A DNA stretch of 64,000 nt from Pelobates cultripes (taxonomy: Eukaryota; Chordata; Amphibia; Anura; Pelobatidae): the NCBI GenBank assembly GCA_933207985.1, contig OW240913.1:356842866-356906865 (forward strand), given 5' to 3'. The translations under genes were made by a program, and so were the position numbers. Under the pieces are notes generated by a model. It did no database searches. It was not told where the DNA came from and worked only from the letters and a program-made list of their open reading frames with translations. Positions 34,211 to 46,023 of the stretch are shown piece by piece. The first letter of the stretch is position 1. Each line of letters opens with the position of its first letter.

Positions 34211-35747
34211 ACAGGTGATACTGGAAAAATTAGAATATCGTGCAAAAGTTCATTTATTTCAGTAATGCAACGTAAAAGGGAAAACTAATATATGAGATAG
34301 ACACATTACATGCAAAGCAAGATAGCTCAAGCCGTGATTTGTCATAAGTGCAATGATTATGACTTACAGCTCATGAAGACCCCAAATCCACAATCTCAGT
34401 AAATTAGAATATTACATGCAATCAATAAAACAAGGAATGTACATAGAACAATATCGGACCTCTGAAAAGTATAAGCATGCATATGGACTCAGTACTTGGT
34501 TTGGGCCCCTTTTGCAGCAATTACTGACTCAATGCGGCGTGGCATGGAAGCTATCAGCCTGTGGCACTGCTGAGGTGTTGTAAAAGACCAGGATGCTTCA
34601 ATAGCGGCCTTCAGATCTTCTGCATTGTCGGTCTCATGTCTCTCTTCTTTCTCTTGGCAATGCCCCATAGATTCTCTATGCAGTTCAGGTCAGACAAGTT
34701 TGCTGGCCAATCAAGCACAGTAATCCTATGGTCATTGAACCAGGCTTTGGTACTTTTGGCAGTGTGAGCAGGTGCCATGTCCTGCTGGAAAATGAAGTCA
34801 GCATCCCCATAAAGCTCGTCTGTGGAAGGAAGCATGAAGTGCTCCAAAATCTCCTGGTAGACGGCTGCGTTGACCCTGGACTTAATAAAGCACAGTGGAC
34901 CAACACCAGCAGATGACATGGCTCCCCAAATCAACACAGACTTTGGAACCTTCACACTGGAATTCAAGCATCTTGCAGTGTGTGTCTCTCCATTCTTCCC
35001 CCAGACTCTGTGTCCTTAGTTTCCAAATGAGATGCAAAAGTTGCTCTCATCTGAAAAGAGGACTTTGGACCACTGAGCAACAGACCAGGTCTGTTTTTCT
35101 TTAGCCCAGGTAAGACGCTTCTGATGTTGTTTGTTTTTCAGGAGCGGCTTTACAAGAGGAATACGACATCTGAAGCCCATGTCCAGGATCCGTCTGTGTG
35201 TGGTGGCTCTTGATGCACTGACTCCAGCCTCAGTCCACTCCTTGTGAAAGTCCCCAACACATTTGAATGGCCTTTTCCTGACAATCCTCTCCAGGCTGCA
35301 GTCATTCCTGCTGCTTGTGCACCTTTTTCTTCCACACTTTTCCCTTCCACATAACTTTCTATTAATGTGCTTTGATACAGCACTTTGGGAACATCTAACT
35401 TCCTTTGCAATTACCTTTTGAGGCTTTCCCTCCTTATGGAGGTTGTCAATGATGGTTTTCTGCACAACTGTCAGGTCAGCAGTCTTCCCCATGATTGTGA
35501 TTCCTACTGAACCAGACTGAGAGACCATTTAAAGGCTCAGAAACCCTTGGCAGGTGTTATGGCTTACTTAGCTGATTAGAGTGGGACACTGTGAGCCTAG
35601 AATATTGTACCTTTCACAATATTCTAATTAACTGAGATTGGGGATTTGGGGTTTTCATGAGCTGTAAGCCATAATCATCACACTTATGACAAATCACGGC
35701 TTGAACTATCTTTTTTGCTTTGCATGTAATGCATCTATCTCATATAT
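34211..35747 (-). mobile_element. Tc1-like transposon with long terminal inverted repeats
   Basis: The left terminal region (34211-34430) and right region (about 35590-35745) are about 150-200-base inverted repeats sharing GATTTGTCATAAGTG, CTTACAGCTCATGAA and AATTAGAATATT. The outer end on the right is missing beyond about 35747. It contains one transposase gene on the minus strand. Confidence 0.9.
34489..35528 (-). pseudogene. Tc1-like transposase, nearly intact, two visible breaks
   Basis: Read from 35528 (or the inner Met before GKTADLTVVQK): a helix-turn-helix (KVIAKEVRCSQSAVSKHI), a second DNA-binding region, WSKVLFSDESNFCI (first Asp), FIFQQDMAPAHTAKSTK (second Asp) and DLNCIENLWG (Glu), so the DDE triad is kept. 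A stop codon interrupts shortly after SFGN (about 35018). A single-base deletion near 34611 shifts the frame; the shifted frame then reads through SMPRRIESVIAAKG to a stop at 34489. At least these two lesions make it non-functional. The size of about 340 residues fits the family. Confidence 0.88.
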
Positions 35748-35817
35748 TAAAAAAAATGAAGAAAATCTGGGTGCTAAACAAGTATTAGGTGTAAACAATA
35801 GCTATATTACAAGCCCA

Positions 35818-36110
35818 GCGGTCCTGTTGGGGGCCGGCAGGAAGCGTTTACTTACCTTTCCTGCAGCTCCTGTCAGCTCCGTGCAGCTCCCCTGTCAGCT
35901 CCCAGTGTAAGTCTCGCGAGACCCGCGGCCGTCAGAGCGCTGCCACGGATTAACGTGGCAACGCTCCGCACGGCACGCAGACCGCGAGATTTACAATGGG
36001 AGCTGACAGGGGAGCTGCACGGAGCTGACAGGAGCTGCAGGAAAGGTAAGTAACAGCTCGCTGCCGGCTCCCCCCCTGCACAGCCCATGCCACTGGACCA
36101 CTAGGGATTA
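35818..36110. repeat. GC-rich foldback with GTAAGT on both strands
   Basis: Arms CAGCTCCTGTCAGCTCCGTG ... and CACGGAGCTGACAGGAGCTG mirror each other over about 95 bases. TCTCGCGAGA lies at 35912-35921. Both outer edges hold GGAAAG|GTAAGTAA: + strand at 36041-36053, minus strand at about 35848-35861. Confidence 0.88.
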
Positions 36111-36261
36111 AGATAGCCCCCCTCCCTGACCAGTTAGCAAGCAGAGAGGGGGGACTAAAAAAAATTTAATAATAAAATAATAATAAAAAAATAATATTAA
36201 AATTTTAAAAAAATTAAATATTAAATTATTTTATTTTTTTAAATAATAAAAATGCCCTCCC

Positions 36262-36570
36262 CCCACCCAGTTCACACACTATACACACACACACTCTGCA
36301 TTCACACAAACACACACACTCTGCATTATATACACACAGAGTGTGTGTGTATAAAATGCAGAGTGTGTGTGTATATAATGCAGAGTGTGTGTTTGTATGA
36401 GTGTGTGTGTGTATATAATGCAGAGTGTGTGTTTGTATGAGTGTGTGTGTATATAATGCAGAGTGTGTGTTTGTATGAGTGTGTGTGTATATAATGCAGA
36501 GTGTGTGTTTGTATAAGTGTGTGTATATATAATGCAGAGTGTGTGTTTGTATGAGTGTGTGTGTGTAGAA
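36262..36570. repeat. TATATAATGCAGAGTGTGTGTTTGTATGAG minisatellite
   Basis: A short CA-strand block (36276-36340) with ACACTCTGCATTATATACAC switches to the GT-strand unit from about 36340 onward, about six copies of 50-60 bases. The wording is related to the array at 10445-11150. Open frames here are repeat artefacts. Confidence 0.88.
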
Positions 36571-36589
36571 TTATAAAAATCACAGAATT

Positions 36590-36720
36590 GCATAGCCCCA
36601 AGTTTTACCCTCGACTTATCCACGAGGCATAGCATATTTCACAATTGTTGGTCACAAAACTGCACTCGACTTACACGAGATCGACTTATACACGAGTATA
36701 TACATTATATACTGACAGGT
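36590..36720. mobile_element. TCGACTTATACACGAG repeat end
   Basis: Contains CCTCGACTTATCCACGAGG, CTCGACTTACACGAG and TCGACTTATACACGAGTATA within 130 bases, a dyad-rich motif likely to be the terminus of an interspersed element that includes the neighbouring foldback and minisatellite. Confidence 0.5.
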
Positions 36721-36879
36721 TATACGCAAAAAAAAAAAGTTAATTCTAATTCTATTTTACATTATAACAAAACTGAAGAAATGCATTGTGTCATCTATAT
36801 CTTTATTTTGTCTATTTTCTTCTGTAACAAATTAACTTTGAATTCCCAACAATTCACTTTTTATTGGATAAGCCTGTTT

Positions 36880-37030
36880 TGGCTGGTGAGATAGCTCAGT
36901 GGGCAAATGCATCATCAGTAGAATCTATTTAACCTTCATACTTCCAAGGTAGATAAAATGAATACCATTAAATTGGGTGATATTAACAACCCTGACTGTA
37001 CCTGTAAACCAGAGTAATCTGAATGTACCT
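36880..37030 (+). mobile_element. tRNA-derived SINE fragment
   Basis: A perfect box A, TAGCTCAGTGG, lies at 36892-36902 and is followed by CAAGGTAGATAAAATGAATACC, a phrase characteristic of a SINE body. Box B is missing or deleted. Confidence 0.6.
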
Positions 37031-37039
37031 TTCCTAGTT

Positions 37040-38835
37040 AAATACTTTATTTTCATTGTGAAGGAATTCATGATGAAACACATGCACAGATTGCATAGTC
37101 TCATATTAGGGGAATTTCAAATTTTAGACCAATACATTTGAGCAGGAAAGAATTCTCTTGAGATAGTTGGTGAGTTTATCCAGTATGCTGTTGTGGTGTA
37201 ATATTTGTATTCCCCCTGTCAATTCCCAACAGTAGTTCATTGTTTATTTAATAGCCCTGATTCATGATACTGTCTATGATATAACTGCTACGAAAGTGGG
37301 TATGCAGAATGAATGTAGGTTTTGTTGAGGCCACCTTCAAATGGATCCTACCTTAATTTTTAACATAATGTTATTTTCTGTGAGTTGCTAACTGTGTAAC
37401 TGTTATAAAGTGATGTTCAAGATTAGCATAATAGATGTCTAATTGTCTATAATGAACATCTGTTAAGTGATCATTAAGACACATTCTCATATCAAATAAA
37501 TGATACTTTAAAACCCACTTAACATCATGATGTACTTAACCCTTAAATTGCCCACTGCTGATCAGTAGCAGTGTACAGGGGTTTCACTACACGGCATAGT
37601 GTGGAATCACTTCACCAGAGCCCGTTTTATTTAACTCCTTAAGGCCCACTGTAATAGACCCTTATAAAATCCCAATCTAGTCCCTAAATACCCTCTGCTA
37701 GTATGGAATGCCCTGCTTATTTAATATTTGCAGCTCTATACAGCTCTACAATCATGAAATTAATGGGACAATTTGATATAGGCTCTTTAAACGATGTGCT
37801 TTTTCCATCGCTGGTTGTTAAGGTGTTAAATAATTCCTTTTGAGATATTATATAATGACTTATAATGTTATAACATAAAAGATTTGAAGTAGTTCTGCAT
37901 TTCACATAGACTTCGGCGCATGGTATTGTGGTAGGCAATGTACACATTGTTCTTAGTGTACTTAACAATGTACACATTGTTCTTAGTGTACTTAAGTCAT
38001 TTAATAGAAGAAAACAGAATTTGTTACAATGTAAACAATAAGCAGCATTCCTATTTGTTTATTGAAGCACAATGTGGGTATAAATTTCGATACTCTTTAA
38101 CAGAGGAACATGTCACAATGCAATCCTACTGCACCCTGGGAGATTTTCAGACACCCAATTTATTTTTTACTGGCAGACATCTTATAGATCAAACGTAGGC
38201 ACCAACGGACTTCACTTCCTTATTGCACAGCCATTCATTTTTGCAATACTTTGCTTCTATCTTGATGATTGATTATATACAGGGAGTTACTGAAAAAGGG
38301 GTAATTAGGTTCTTTGATAGGGAAATAAATGATCTCTGGAAAATTATCTAAAAATATATAACAGCTTGAGCATTTGCGGTATTGGACTCTACTGTACTGG
38401 TGGCAGATTTAGCTTTGTTGCATGTGGTGAAAAAGGATACTTATTAATTTACAGCAAATGTTAAATGGTAAATAAAAATCAGGCTTTAGCAATAGAAAAA
38501 GTGAGAGGCAATTTAAATGTAAATATAAATAGTGATGAGTGTTTTGCTTTGCAGGTGTTAGTCCCTTAGATCCTGAGTGTGTACAAGATCAACTTATGCT
38601 ATTGCATGCTTTAGCATAGGTAAACATAGCCAAAGTTTAAAAATTCTCTAAGTCAGCTATAATTCCAGTTCCAGTTATTTTTTTTTAATTTATTTTGAAT
38701 TCACTTCGAATTCTCTTTAGTAAAAAACTTTTGTCAGTGTCCCATGAGCAGGTCAGAGCAGTGATCATGGTCCTTGGACAAGATTCCAATGATATCCATC
38801 TGCCTGCCTCATAGACAGACAGTTGTCTAACTTTA
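37040..38835. other. Intron sequence, no clear feature
   Basis: AT-rich. A 26-base direct repeat (AATGTACACATTGTTCTTAG plus GTGTAC) occurs at about 37937-37990. No gene recognised. Confidence 0.45.
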
Positions 38836-38839
38836 TTTT

Positions 38840-40930
38840 GTTATTGTTATTATTGATAAAGTGCTAACAGATTCTGTAGTGCTGTACAATGGGTGGACTT
38901 ATAGACACGTATTTATAACCAGACAAGTTGGACGCACAGGAACAGAGGGGTTGAGGGTCCTGCTAGCATGAGCTTACATGCTAGAGGGAGTGGGTATAGT
39001 GACACAAAAGGAAAGGGAAGGGTAGAAAAGTAGGTTGCTACAATAATATTCACTGAGGGCTTAGTGTTTTGTTTTGTTTTTTTCTAATGACAGCTGCAGG
39101 AGAGGAATCATGGTGCTAGGGAGGGAAAACTATTAACCGTTTAATTGATATTCTTTCCTGAAGAAGTAAGTATTCAGTGATTTTTTGAAGGAAATGAGAC
39201 TGGACAAAAAGTCAAACAGAGAAGGGAAGGGAGTTCCACTGGAGCGGTGCAACCCTAGAGAAGTCTTGAAGGTGAGTATCAGAGATGCGAGTATAAACAG
39301 AGAATAGATGTAGGTTTTTGACAGAGCATAGGAGCCTAGAGAGCACATACCTGTCTGTTATGGAGGATAGGTAGGTTGGAGCAGCTTTATAAAGAGATTG
39401 GTAAGAAAGTACCCGAAATTTTAAATGAGCCATGTATTTTATGCCAATGTAGTGACTGACACAGGATGGAGGCGCCGCATTCATTATAGGCTGTAACAAG
39501 GCAATTTGGGATGGTGAGAGATCAGGAGAGGACAGATAGATTTTCGTGTCATAACCATAGAAATTATATTTGAAGTCAAAGGAGTTAATGCGTTTACCAA
39601 GGGAGGCAGTATAGATCGAGAACAGTAGGAGACCAAGAGGAAAACTTTGAGGTACACCAACTGAAGAGGCAGAGACAGAGAAAGAACTGAAAGAGCGCTG
39701 GCAGAGCTAAAAGGAGCACCAGGGGAGAGCAGTATCTCAGAGACCGAGATAACGGAGGATTAGAAGAAGTTGTTGATGATCAAAAATGTCAAAAGCAGAA
39801 GAAAGGTCAAGGAGAATTAGAATAGAATAGTGACTACAACATTTTGCAGCAATTAAATCATTGGATACTTTGATCAGAGCTGTTTCTTCAGAGTGATGAG
39901 CGCGGAATCGAGGAAGTTAGTTAATCTCCTATACACAAGTCTCTTAAGGATCTTGGAGGCAAACAACAGTAGTGAGATTGAGCGGTAGTTGGATGGGTAA
40001 TTATGGTCAAAGTCAGGCCTTTTCAGAATCTGAGTTAGGGTTGCATGTTTGAAGGGTGATGGAAATATGCCAGAGGAGAGATTAAATATTTTAGTGAGTG
40101 ACAGAGCAAGAGAAGGAGACAGAGTTTGGATGAGATGCGAGGGAGTAGGATTGAGGGAACAGGTGGTGGACCGGAGCATAGCAGAAACCTCTTCTGCTGT
40201 AGCAGGTGCAAATGAGCATAGAATAATGGAGGAAGTGGGGCTGGGGGACGTATTGTTAGGGGAAAGAGAGAGATGAGAGATCTTTTTCTTGATTTTAGAA
40301 GTGAGTTGCAAAGTTGTGGTGGTCAAGTTGTTAGGAGGAGTAGGAGCAACAAGGTGCAGAAGAAAATTAAAAATAGGCATTTGGGTCTGCGGGAGAGTGT
40401 GGTTATAAGTGTATTTAAATAGTTTTCTTTTGCATAAGAAAGGGACAAACTGTAGGAACGCAGCATACATTTATAGTGGAGTTGGCAGATACAGAGTTAA
40501 ACTTTCTCCAGCAGCGTTCAGAAGTTCTAGAACATTTTTGGAGGTATCAGGTTAGCTTGGTTTGCCAAGGTTGTAATTGAGTACACCTCCTGCATTTAAA
40601 TTTAGGACTTGCCATGATGTCTAATTGAGAGTAGAAGATGGAATTGTAGAGGAGGGTTGCAGAGTTATGGCAGTTGATGTTTGAGATAGGTAAAAGGAGA
40701 GTTTGGAGGTTGGTGGAGAATCGCTGTAAGTCAAGATAGCGGAGGTTTCTGTGGGATTGATGTGCTGAGGGTGGTGTAGTTTGGGTACGGTGTATGATGA
40801 TGACAAAGGTCAGCAGATGGTGGTCAGAGAGAGGAAATGGAACATTGGCGAGATTAGAGCCGGTACAGAGATTGGTGAAGATGAGATTGAGAGTGTTTCT
40901 CACTGTATGAGTTGCTGAATTAGACCATTG
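38840..40930 (-). mobile_element. Rex1/L2-type LINE, degenerate
   Basis: Minus reading from 40903: RNTLNLIFTN, SDHHLLTFVI (end of the endonuclease domain). Then (40470-39874) PTSSIILCSFAPATAEEVSA, HATLTQILKRPDFDHNYPSN, YRSISLLLFASKILKRLVY (RT N-terminus). Then about 39660-39540, GVPQ-like start and [12 protein letters not shown] where YADDTKIY is normal. Then (39499-39133) [28 protein letters not shown]. The catalytic aspartate pair is damaged and frames are broken. The tail at 38840-39000 holds GAGCTTACATGCTAGAGG and a TTATTATTG run. Confidence 0.85.
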
Positions 40931-41059
40931 CGTGAGTCCAAAAGAGTAGATTACCTAGAGCAATATAACCATGCCTATTTGGGCCAAAAATTGCAAACTC
41001 TGGGCATTGTTAAATAACGTAAACAATGTCTGGATTTTACCAACCGAACGGACATTAGT

Positions 41060-41930
41060 GAATAACTCCATAACTTTTAGCTTTGATTTTTGGTGATAAA
41101 GTAAGCTTCTACTCAAAGAAGTTTTAAAAAATGTCTGCCCACATAGAGCAAAGGTAAAAAAAGGAGATGAACTGGAAAATAATATGCATAAAAGTTACCT
41201 GTAAAGGATACATGTTATTTGAAATAATAATGAAAATTAGGAGTTATTATTGAAATTATTATTGTAGGACATTTAGATGATCTGTACCTTTTATTTAATA
41301 TACAAAATACTCCCCTTTCTCGTGGACCTACCATATGTAAAGTGCCCGAGTTCATAGTAAAGTGAAATGTGCTCATATGGTTAATTTGTTTAACAATAAT
41401 TATAACTACCTTTTATTTTATTCTATAATGTACTGTAATATGGAATTGTATGATTATTTAGAAAAGTTTTACACTCTGCTAGGGATTTTTACTGCTTTCT
41501 TCACAAAAGATACTTACCGGTAACAACTTTTTTTTTGTGATAAAAAAACCTAATTAACAGATGTGAGTTTATTGCTAATTAATCTTGTCTCTTGTACAAT
41601 ATCCATATTTTACAGGTAGTATGCTTGTTATTATTATAAAAAAAGAATAGACAATGTGTGCAAGAGTAATAAGATATTCGCTCTACAATGAAAACAAAGA
41701 AAAGACAAGAAAATATTCAGCTATAAACATATAGAGCAGCATGTTATAAAAACGAATTCACCCAAAATACAAAAGTACAATATGTATACATATGCTTTTT
41801 TTAATACGTATAACAGACTTTTTTTTTCTAATAATTGCATATTTGCATATTTGCCCATATGCAAGTTGCTTTATTCATTAGTGCTCTGCTCATAGACAGA
41901 CTCCTGTTTGGGCATCTTGCAGGGCATTCT
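41060..41930. other. Intron sequence, no clear feature
   Basis: AT-rich, no supported element. Confidence 0.45.
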
Positions 41931-41944
41931 GTAATACTGGCATT

Positions 41945-42110
41945 AATCCTCGAGACTGTAAGCTCCTTGGAGCAAGGCCCTCATCTACCTATTATTCCTG
42001 TGTCACTGTGACATTGTCTCATTTCATGTAAATTTCCCCCTTTCATAATATTGCAAAGCGCTGCGGAATTAGTTGGCGCTATATAAATACCAATAATAAT
42101 AATTAATAAT
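41945..42110 (+). mobile_element. LINE 3' tail fragment
   Basis: CGAGACTGTAAGCTCCTTGG ... TTGCAAAGCGCTGCGGAATT ... TTGGCGCTATATAAATACCA followed by AATAATAATAAT. Related pieces are at 22283-22462 (inverted), 22866-23010 and 46735-46795. Confidence 0.7.
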
Positions 42111-42577
42111 AACACAATGTGTCACACCTCATTAACACTAATTGCCTCATTAGCATGACCTCACAACAGAGAGAGGATTGTAAAAAGGGGCAGGTGAGCC
42201 ATTATCCCCTATACCAATAGTATAGAGAGAATTGTGGGCTGCTGCACACAAAACTCTACTGTGTAACTATGTTATTTTATTATTAGCCTAATGTAGCTAG
42301 ACTTCACTGGCCCCACACCACCTCTCTCTTGTTCCAGTCCCGCATTCTGTTATACTGATGTATTTTGGCAGTTCATGAGGCTCTTTAGTTACTGTTCTGT
42401 CTTGTAGACGCTTCATAATTGTAATATTTATTCATGAACAATACTTTATTACTGTACAAGAAGCCACGTCATCAGCAGTGTTATTTCATGTGATTTTGGT
42501 TCATTCACAATTTCAACCGTGATGTTTGAACAGATACTGGTCAGTGAAATACAAATGATTGCACATGCCTAAAGAGC

Positions 42578-42960
42578 TTAAATGGTCACTTGAAACACCT
42601 ATAGCACTTTAGTTTGCTGAAGTGCTTTATCTGTGAGGTGTGTGTGATCTTTATTATATTTTACAAAAAAGTGATTTCCAAACAAATTGGCACTTTTAAA
42701 AATTACATTTGTTACACCCCCAAGGCTGTCAATAAGATAACTGGTCCTGTTACTTCCTGGTTTGTTTAGCTCAATGAAGCTAAACTCAAGAGACAGCAAA
42801 TGCCCAGAGCACCTGCCTTGCAAAGAATTCTCATTGAGCTGAATTGGAAAGTCTGTGATTGGACAGTCACAGAAAGTCTGGGCCGGGTTAGAAGGGGAGG
42901 GCTAGCAAAGGCTGCAGACAAGAGAACGGCTGTTTTTGTCATTTATGGCATTTTAAAATA
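42578..42960. mobile_element. AACCAGGAAGTAACAGG-family element, reverse orientation
   Basis: TTAAATGGTCACTTGAAACACC at one end. Inside, GTTACTTCCTGGTTTGTTTA and TCAATAAGATAACTGG match the reverse of 20911-21150 and 63075-63470. Confidence 0.65.
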
Positions 42961-43300
42961 CTGTAAGATTTTTTTTAATGTTATTTTAAGGATTCTTATA
43001 TATTTTTTAACAAATAGAAACTATTTATTTATTTTTGACCTGAAATGTCTGTGCCTATTCCCTTAATATCAAATTGTTGTGCATTGAAAACTGAATTGCG
43101 AAATCTAATCAATAAGCGCTGATATGGAAATTCCAAAATTGAAAACTCAAACACAGCTCTAATATCAGCCTGGCTATATTGGCCTATGTTTATAAAGTTA
43201 TCAGTTTTCAGTTCACTAGAGTTTGGTGTTTTGTGAAACTGTAATTTTAGAGACAAGACTTCATTCCTTCAATCCAAGTATGATATTGAATTGCCAAGTG

Positions 43301-43436
43301 CTGGGGTAGGTAACCTTTGGCACTCTAGATGTTGTGGACTAAATCTCCCAGAAGGCTCTTACAGCCATAATGCTGGCGAAGCATCAGGGTAGATGTAGTC
43401 TACAACATTTGGAGTTCCGAAGGTTGCCTATACCTG
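43301..43436. mobile_element. hAT miniature palindromic element (copy 3)
   Basis: GGGGTAGGTAACCTTTGGCA and TCCGAAGGTTGCCTATACCTG arms. The flanks GCCAAGTG and GCCTAGTT agree at 6 of 8 bases, a decayed duplication. It is the most diverged of the three copies. Confidence 0.8.
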
Positions 43437-43449
43437 GCCTAGTTTGTTG

Positions 43450-44490
43450 AGTAGTGCAACAAAGATGAGTAACAATCATACGTACCTCCACGCCAGTTCC
43501 ATGTCCAGTACAACTTCATGTATGTGCAGACAGATGCAGTTGGAGCTCATGCACGTTCATGTTTTCCTTCCATAGTGTTGTAGGTGCGTAAAGTGCTAAA
43601 TTCTGGCGATGTAAAAAAATGTATTTAAAAAATCACAACTGGATAAAAAAAAACACAATCCATAACTAGGTTTTTGTTTCAGTACCTATTTAATGAATTT
43701 TATTGAAACTTTATTTTAAAACAGAAAATATAAAAAGAGAGGATGTAAAATAGAACTAATGAATCTAATCAATTTGAATGTGACATTTTTATTTAAATGG
43801 AATCTCCTGATTTAATGAAATAATTTTCTGTTATAATGATAATATCATTGTTATAAATTCTGGGGGGTGGTGGGGAGCTCATTTTATTTTTCAAACAGAT
43901 TAAATGTAATGCTTATTTTTCAAACAGAGTAAATAAACAAAAAAACTACAAGACTGAAAAGTAGTATGAAAAGCAGATACAGATAGCACTAGTGAGGTTG
44001 TTTGCGTTTTGATTATATCTTTCAACGCGGATTTGATGAGGTTTTACTGTCTTGTTTTTTCCCAGTTTCAAGAACAGTAGGAAAGACGTATCACTTGAGA
44101 CTATAGTGGCCCTCCATGCATAGCAGCATAATGAATTACACCGCTATTCACTTCAAGCAAATTAATAATAGCACAATGGGAAATAATTATGTAAATTGAG
44201 TGGAGACTCCTAAATGTAACATAGGGCCTTTTTTTCAGAAATATCTTGAAATTGATAGAAGAAAGCTCCCAAGAGCTCTCTGAATATCCAAACTGAGCAT
44301 ACATTGGTTAATTGGACCTTGTAAAAAAAAGTTGTGTTATTTATTTAAATTTTTTTACTTTCTACTGCTAGAAATCCTTTCTACTATGTACTTTAGTCCC
44401 ATTAAAAAAAAGTAAAAAGGCTTTGCAGCAATCGGAGGAATTCCCTGGAGATCTGTTTCTCCGCAGGGCCGCCTCCCCGCCAAACTATTA
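43450..44490. other. No recognisable feature
   Basis: AT-rich intronic sequence. Confidence 0.45.
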
Positions 44491-44492
44491 CA

Positions 44493-44878
44493 TACAGTTG
44501 TGCTCAAAAGTATGCACACCCTGGCAGAACTTGAACTTGAAAATATGACTGATCATGCCAAAAATATGTCTTTTATTGAAGGATAGTGATCATATAAAGC
44601 CATTTATTATCACATAGTTGTTTGGATCCATTTTAAATCATAATGATAACAGAAATCACCCAAATGGCCCTGATCAAAAGTTTATATGCCCTTGAATGTT
44701 TGGCCTTGTTACAGACACACAAGGTGACACACGCAGGTTGAAATGCCAAATAAAGGTTAATTTCCCACACCTGTGGCTTTTTAAATTGGAATTAGTGTCT
44801 GAGTATAAATAGTCAATGAGTTTGTTAGCTCTCACGTGGTTGCACTGAGCAGGCTAGATACTGAGCCACGGGGAGCAG
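44493..44878. mobile_element. Tc1-like terminal repeat fragment
   Basis: TACAGTTGTGCTCAAAAGTATGC begins a typical long Tc1 terminal repeat that runs through TCATGCCAAAAATATG and TTTCCCACACCTGTGGC. It stops abruptly at about 44878, where a truncated TTAA element begins; the other end is absent. Confidence 0.7.
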
Positions 44879-44888
44879 AGAGGAGGAG

Positions 44889-45023
44889 TTAACCCTGCAA
44901 TGTAAATATTGCAGTTTATGAAAACTACAATATTTACAGTTGCAGGGTTAAGGGTAGTGGGAGTTGGCACCCAGACCAATCCAATGGGCAGAAGTGGTCT
45001 GGGTGCCTGGAGTGTCCCTTTAA
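44889..45023. mobile_element. Truncated hairpin-string TTAA element
   Basis: Contains GTTAACCCTGCAATGTAAAT with an AATATTGCAGTTT/AAACTACAATATT stem, then the AGTGGTCTGGGTGCCTGGAGTGTCCCTTTAA terminus. Confidence 0.7.
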
Positions 45024-45029
45024 TATTTA

Positions 45030-46010
45030 CTGTGGAAAAATAGTTAATTAAAATATCTGCCTCTTCCTGGTCTTCATTAATACTAACCAGCTCTATTTTT
45101 AGTGAACATAAACTTTTACTTTTTGTTTTTTATAGAATTTATGGACTTAATGTTTTTTGCAGTTGGTTTTGCTCTCTGTGGCTATCAATTTCTCATTTTT
45201 TAGTCTACCCACTCTAATTGCCTTGGTGCACGTATTATTTATAAATTAATTTGCTGATTTAACCCCCTTAAGGACCAAACTTCTGGAATAAAAGGGAATC
45301 AGGACATGTCAGACATGTCATGTGTCCTTAAGGGGTTAAATGCCCTTTACTTATTTTTAATCTCTTGATTTACTTTCCCTCTAAGCCACATTGGTTTTAA
45401 TTGGTTTATTTTATATATATATATATTACCCAATGGTACATACTGAGAAATGTACCTTTCTAATATTCCATTTATTCTCAGTGGGTTTTTTTTCACTAAA
45501 GGGTTTATGCCAGTCAATATGTTGTAAATCTTCCCTTATCTTGTTGAAATTGGCATTTTTGAAATTATATGTTTTAGTATACTCAATTTCCTTTAGCATT
45601 TTTTTTGTTTATTTTAAAAGACACCATATTGTGATCACTATTTCTCAAGTGCTTCCCTCCTTAAATGTTGGTCAAAAGATCAACATTGTTTGTTACAACC
45701 AGATCCTGACAAGCGTCCTTTCCGGTTGGTGCTTGTACCAGTTGTGACATGGTTTAATTTAACACATTCTAAAACCTGATTCCCCTTGCTTAACTACCAG
45801 TCCCTCTATCCCAAGTTATATCTCCAATAATTAACATGTTACCCAGATGTGCAGATTTCCCAATTTGCTCTAACAACTGTTCTTTCTCATCAATATCCGC
45901 ATAGGTAATAGCAAACAAGGTGGTTTATAACATATCTTAATCATTAATTGATTTTGCTTTTTTTGCACCAAGCAGATATTTACCTATAAAGCTTCCACAT
46001 TTTCCTTTTC
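45030..46010 (-). mobile_element. CR1-type LINE fragment, endonuclease end
   Basis: Minus reading around 45690-45500 gives SDHNMVSFKINKK, then after a shift TKTYNFKNANFNKIREDL and QHIDWHKP. SDH is the last conserved block of the APE-type endonuclease, and the (D/N)F(K/R)xANF block is the linker before the RT in CR1 elements. Several stops. A 78-bp TTAA element (45259-45339) sits inside it. Confidence 0.7.
45259..45339. mobile_element. Short TTAA palindromic element (copy 2)
   Basis: TTAACCCCCTTAAGGACCAA ... GTGTCCTTAAGGGGTTAA, the reverse orientation of the copy at 4797-4876. Confidence 0.8.
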
Positions 46011-46023
46011 ACATTCCACTTGC

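Noticed and set aside
36252..36635. Open frames on both strands rich in HTHT or VCVY
   Set aside because: Artefacts of the GT/CA minisatellite.
36892..36902. Possible tRNA gene from a perfect box A
   Set aside because: No box B and no acceptor stem; fits a SINE head.
44050..44110. Exon after TTTTTTCCCAG at about 44065
   Set aside because: Stops occur in the reachable frames and no good donor follows.
45391..45747. A 118-codon + strand hydrophobic frame
   Set aside because: It is antisense to a CR1-type LINE whose minus-strand motifs explain the sequence.
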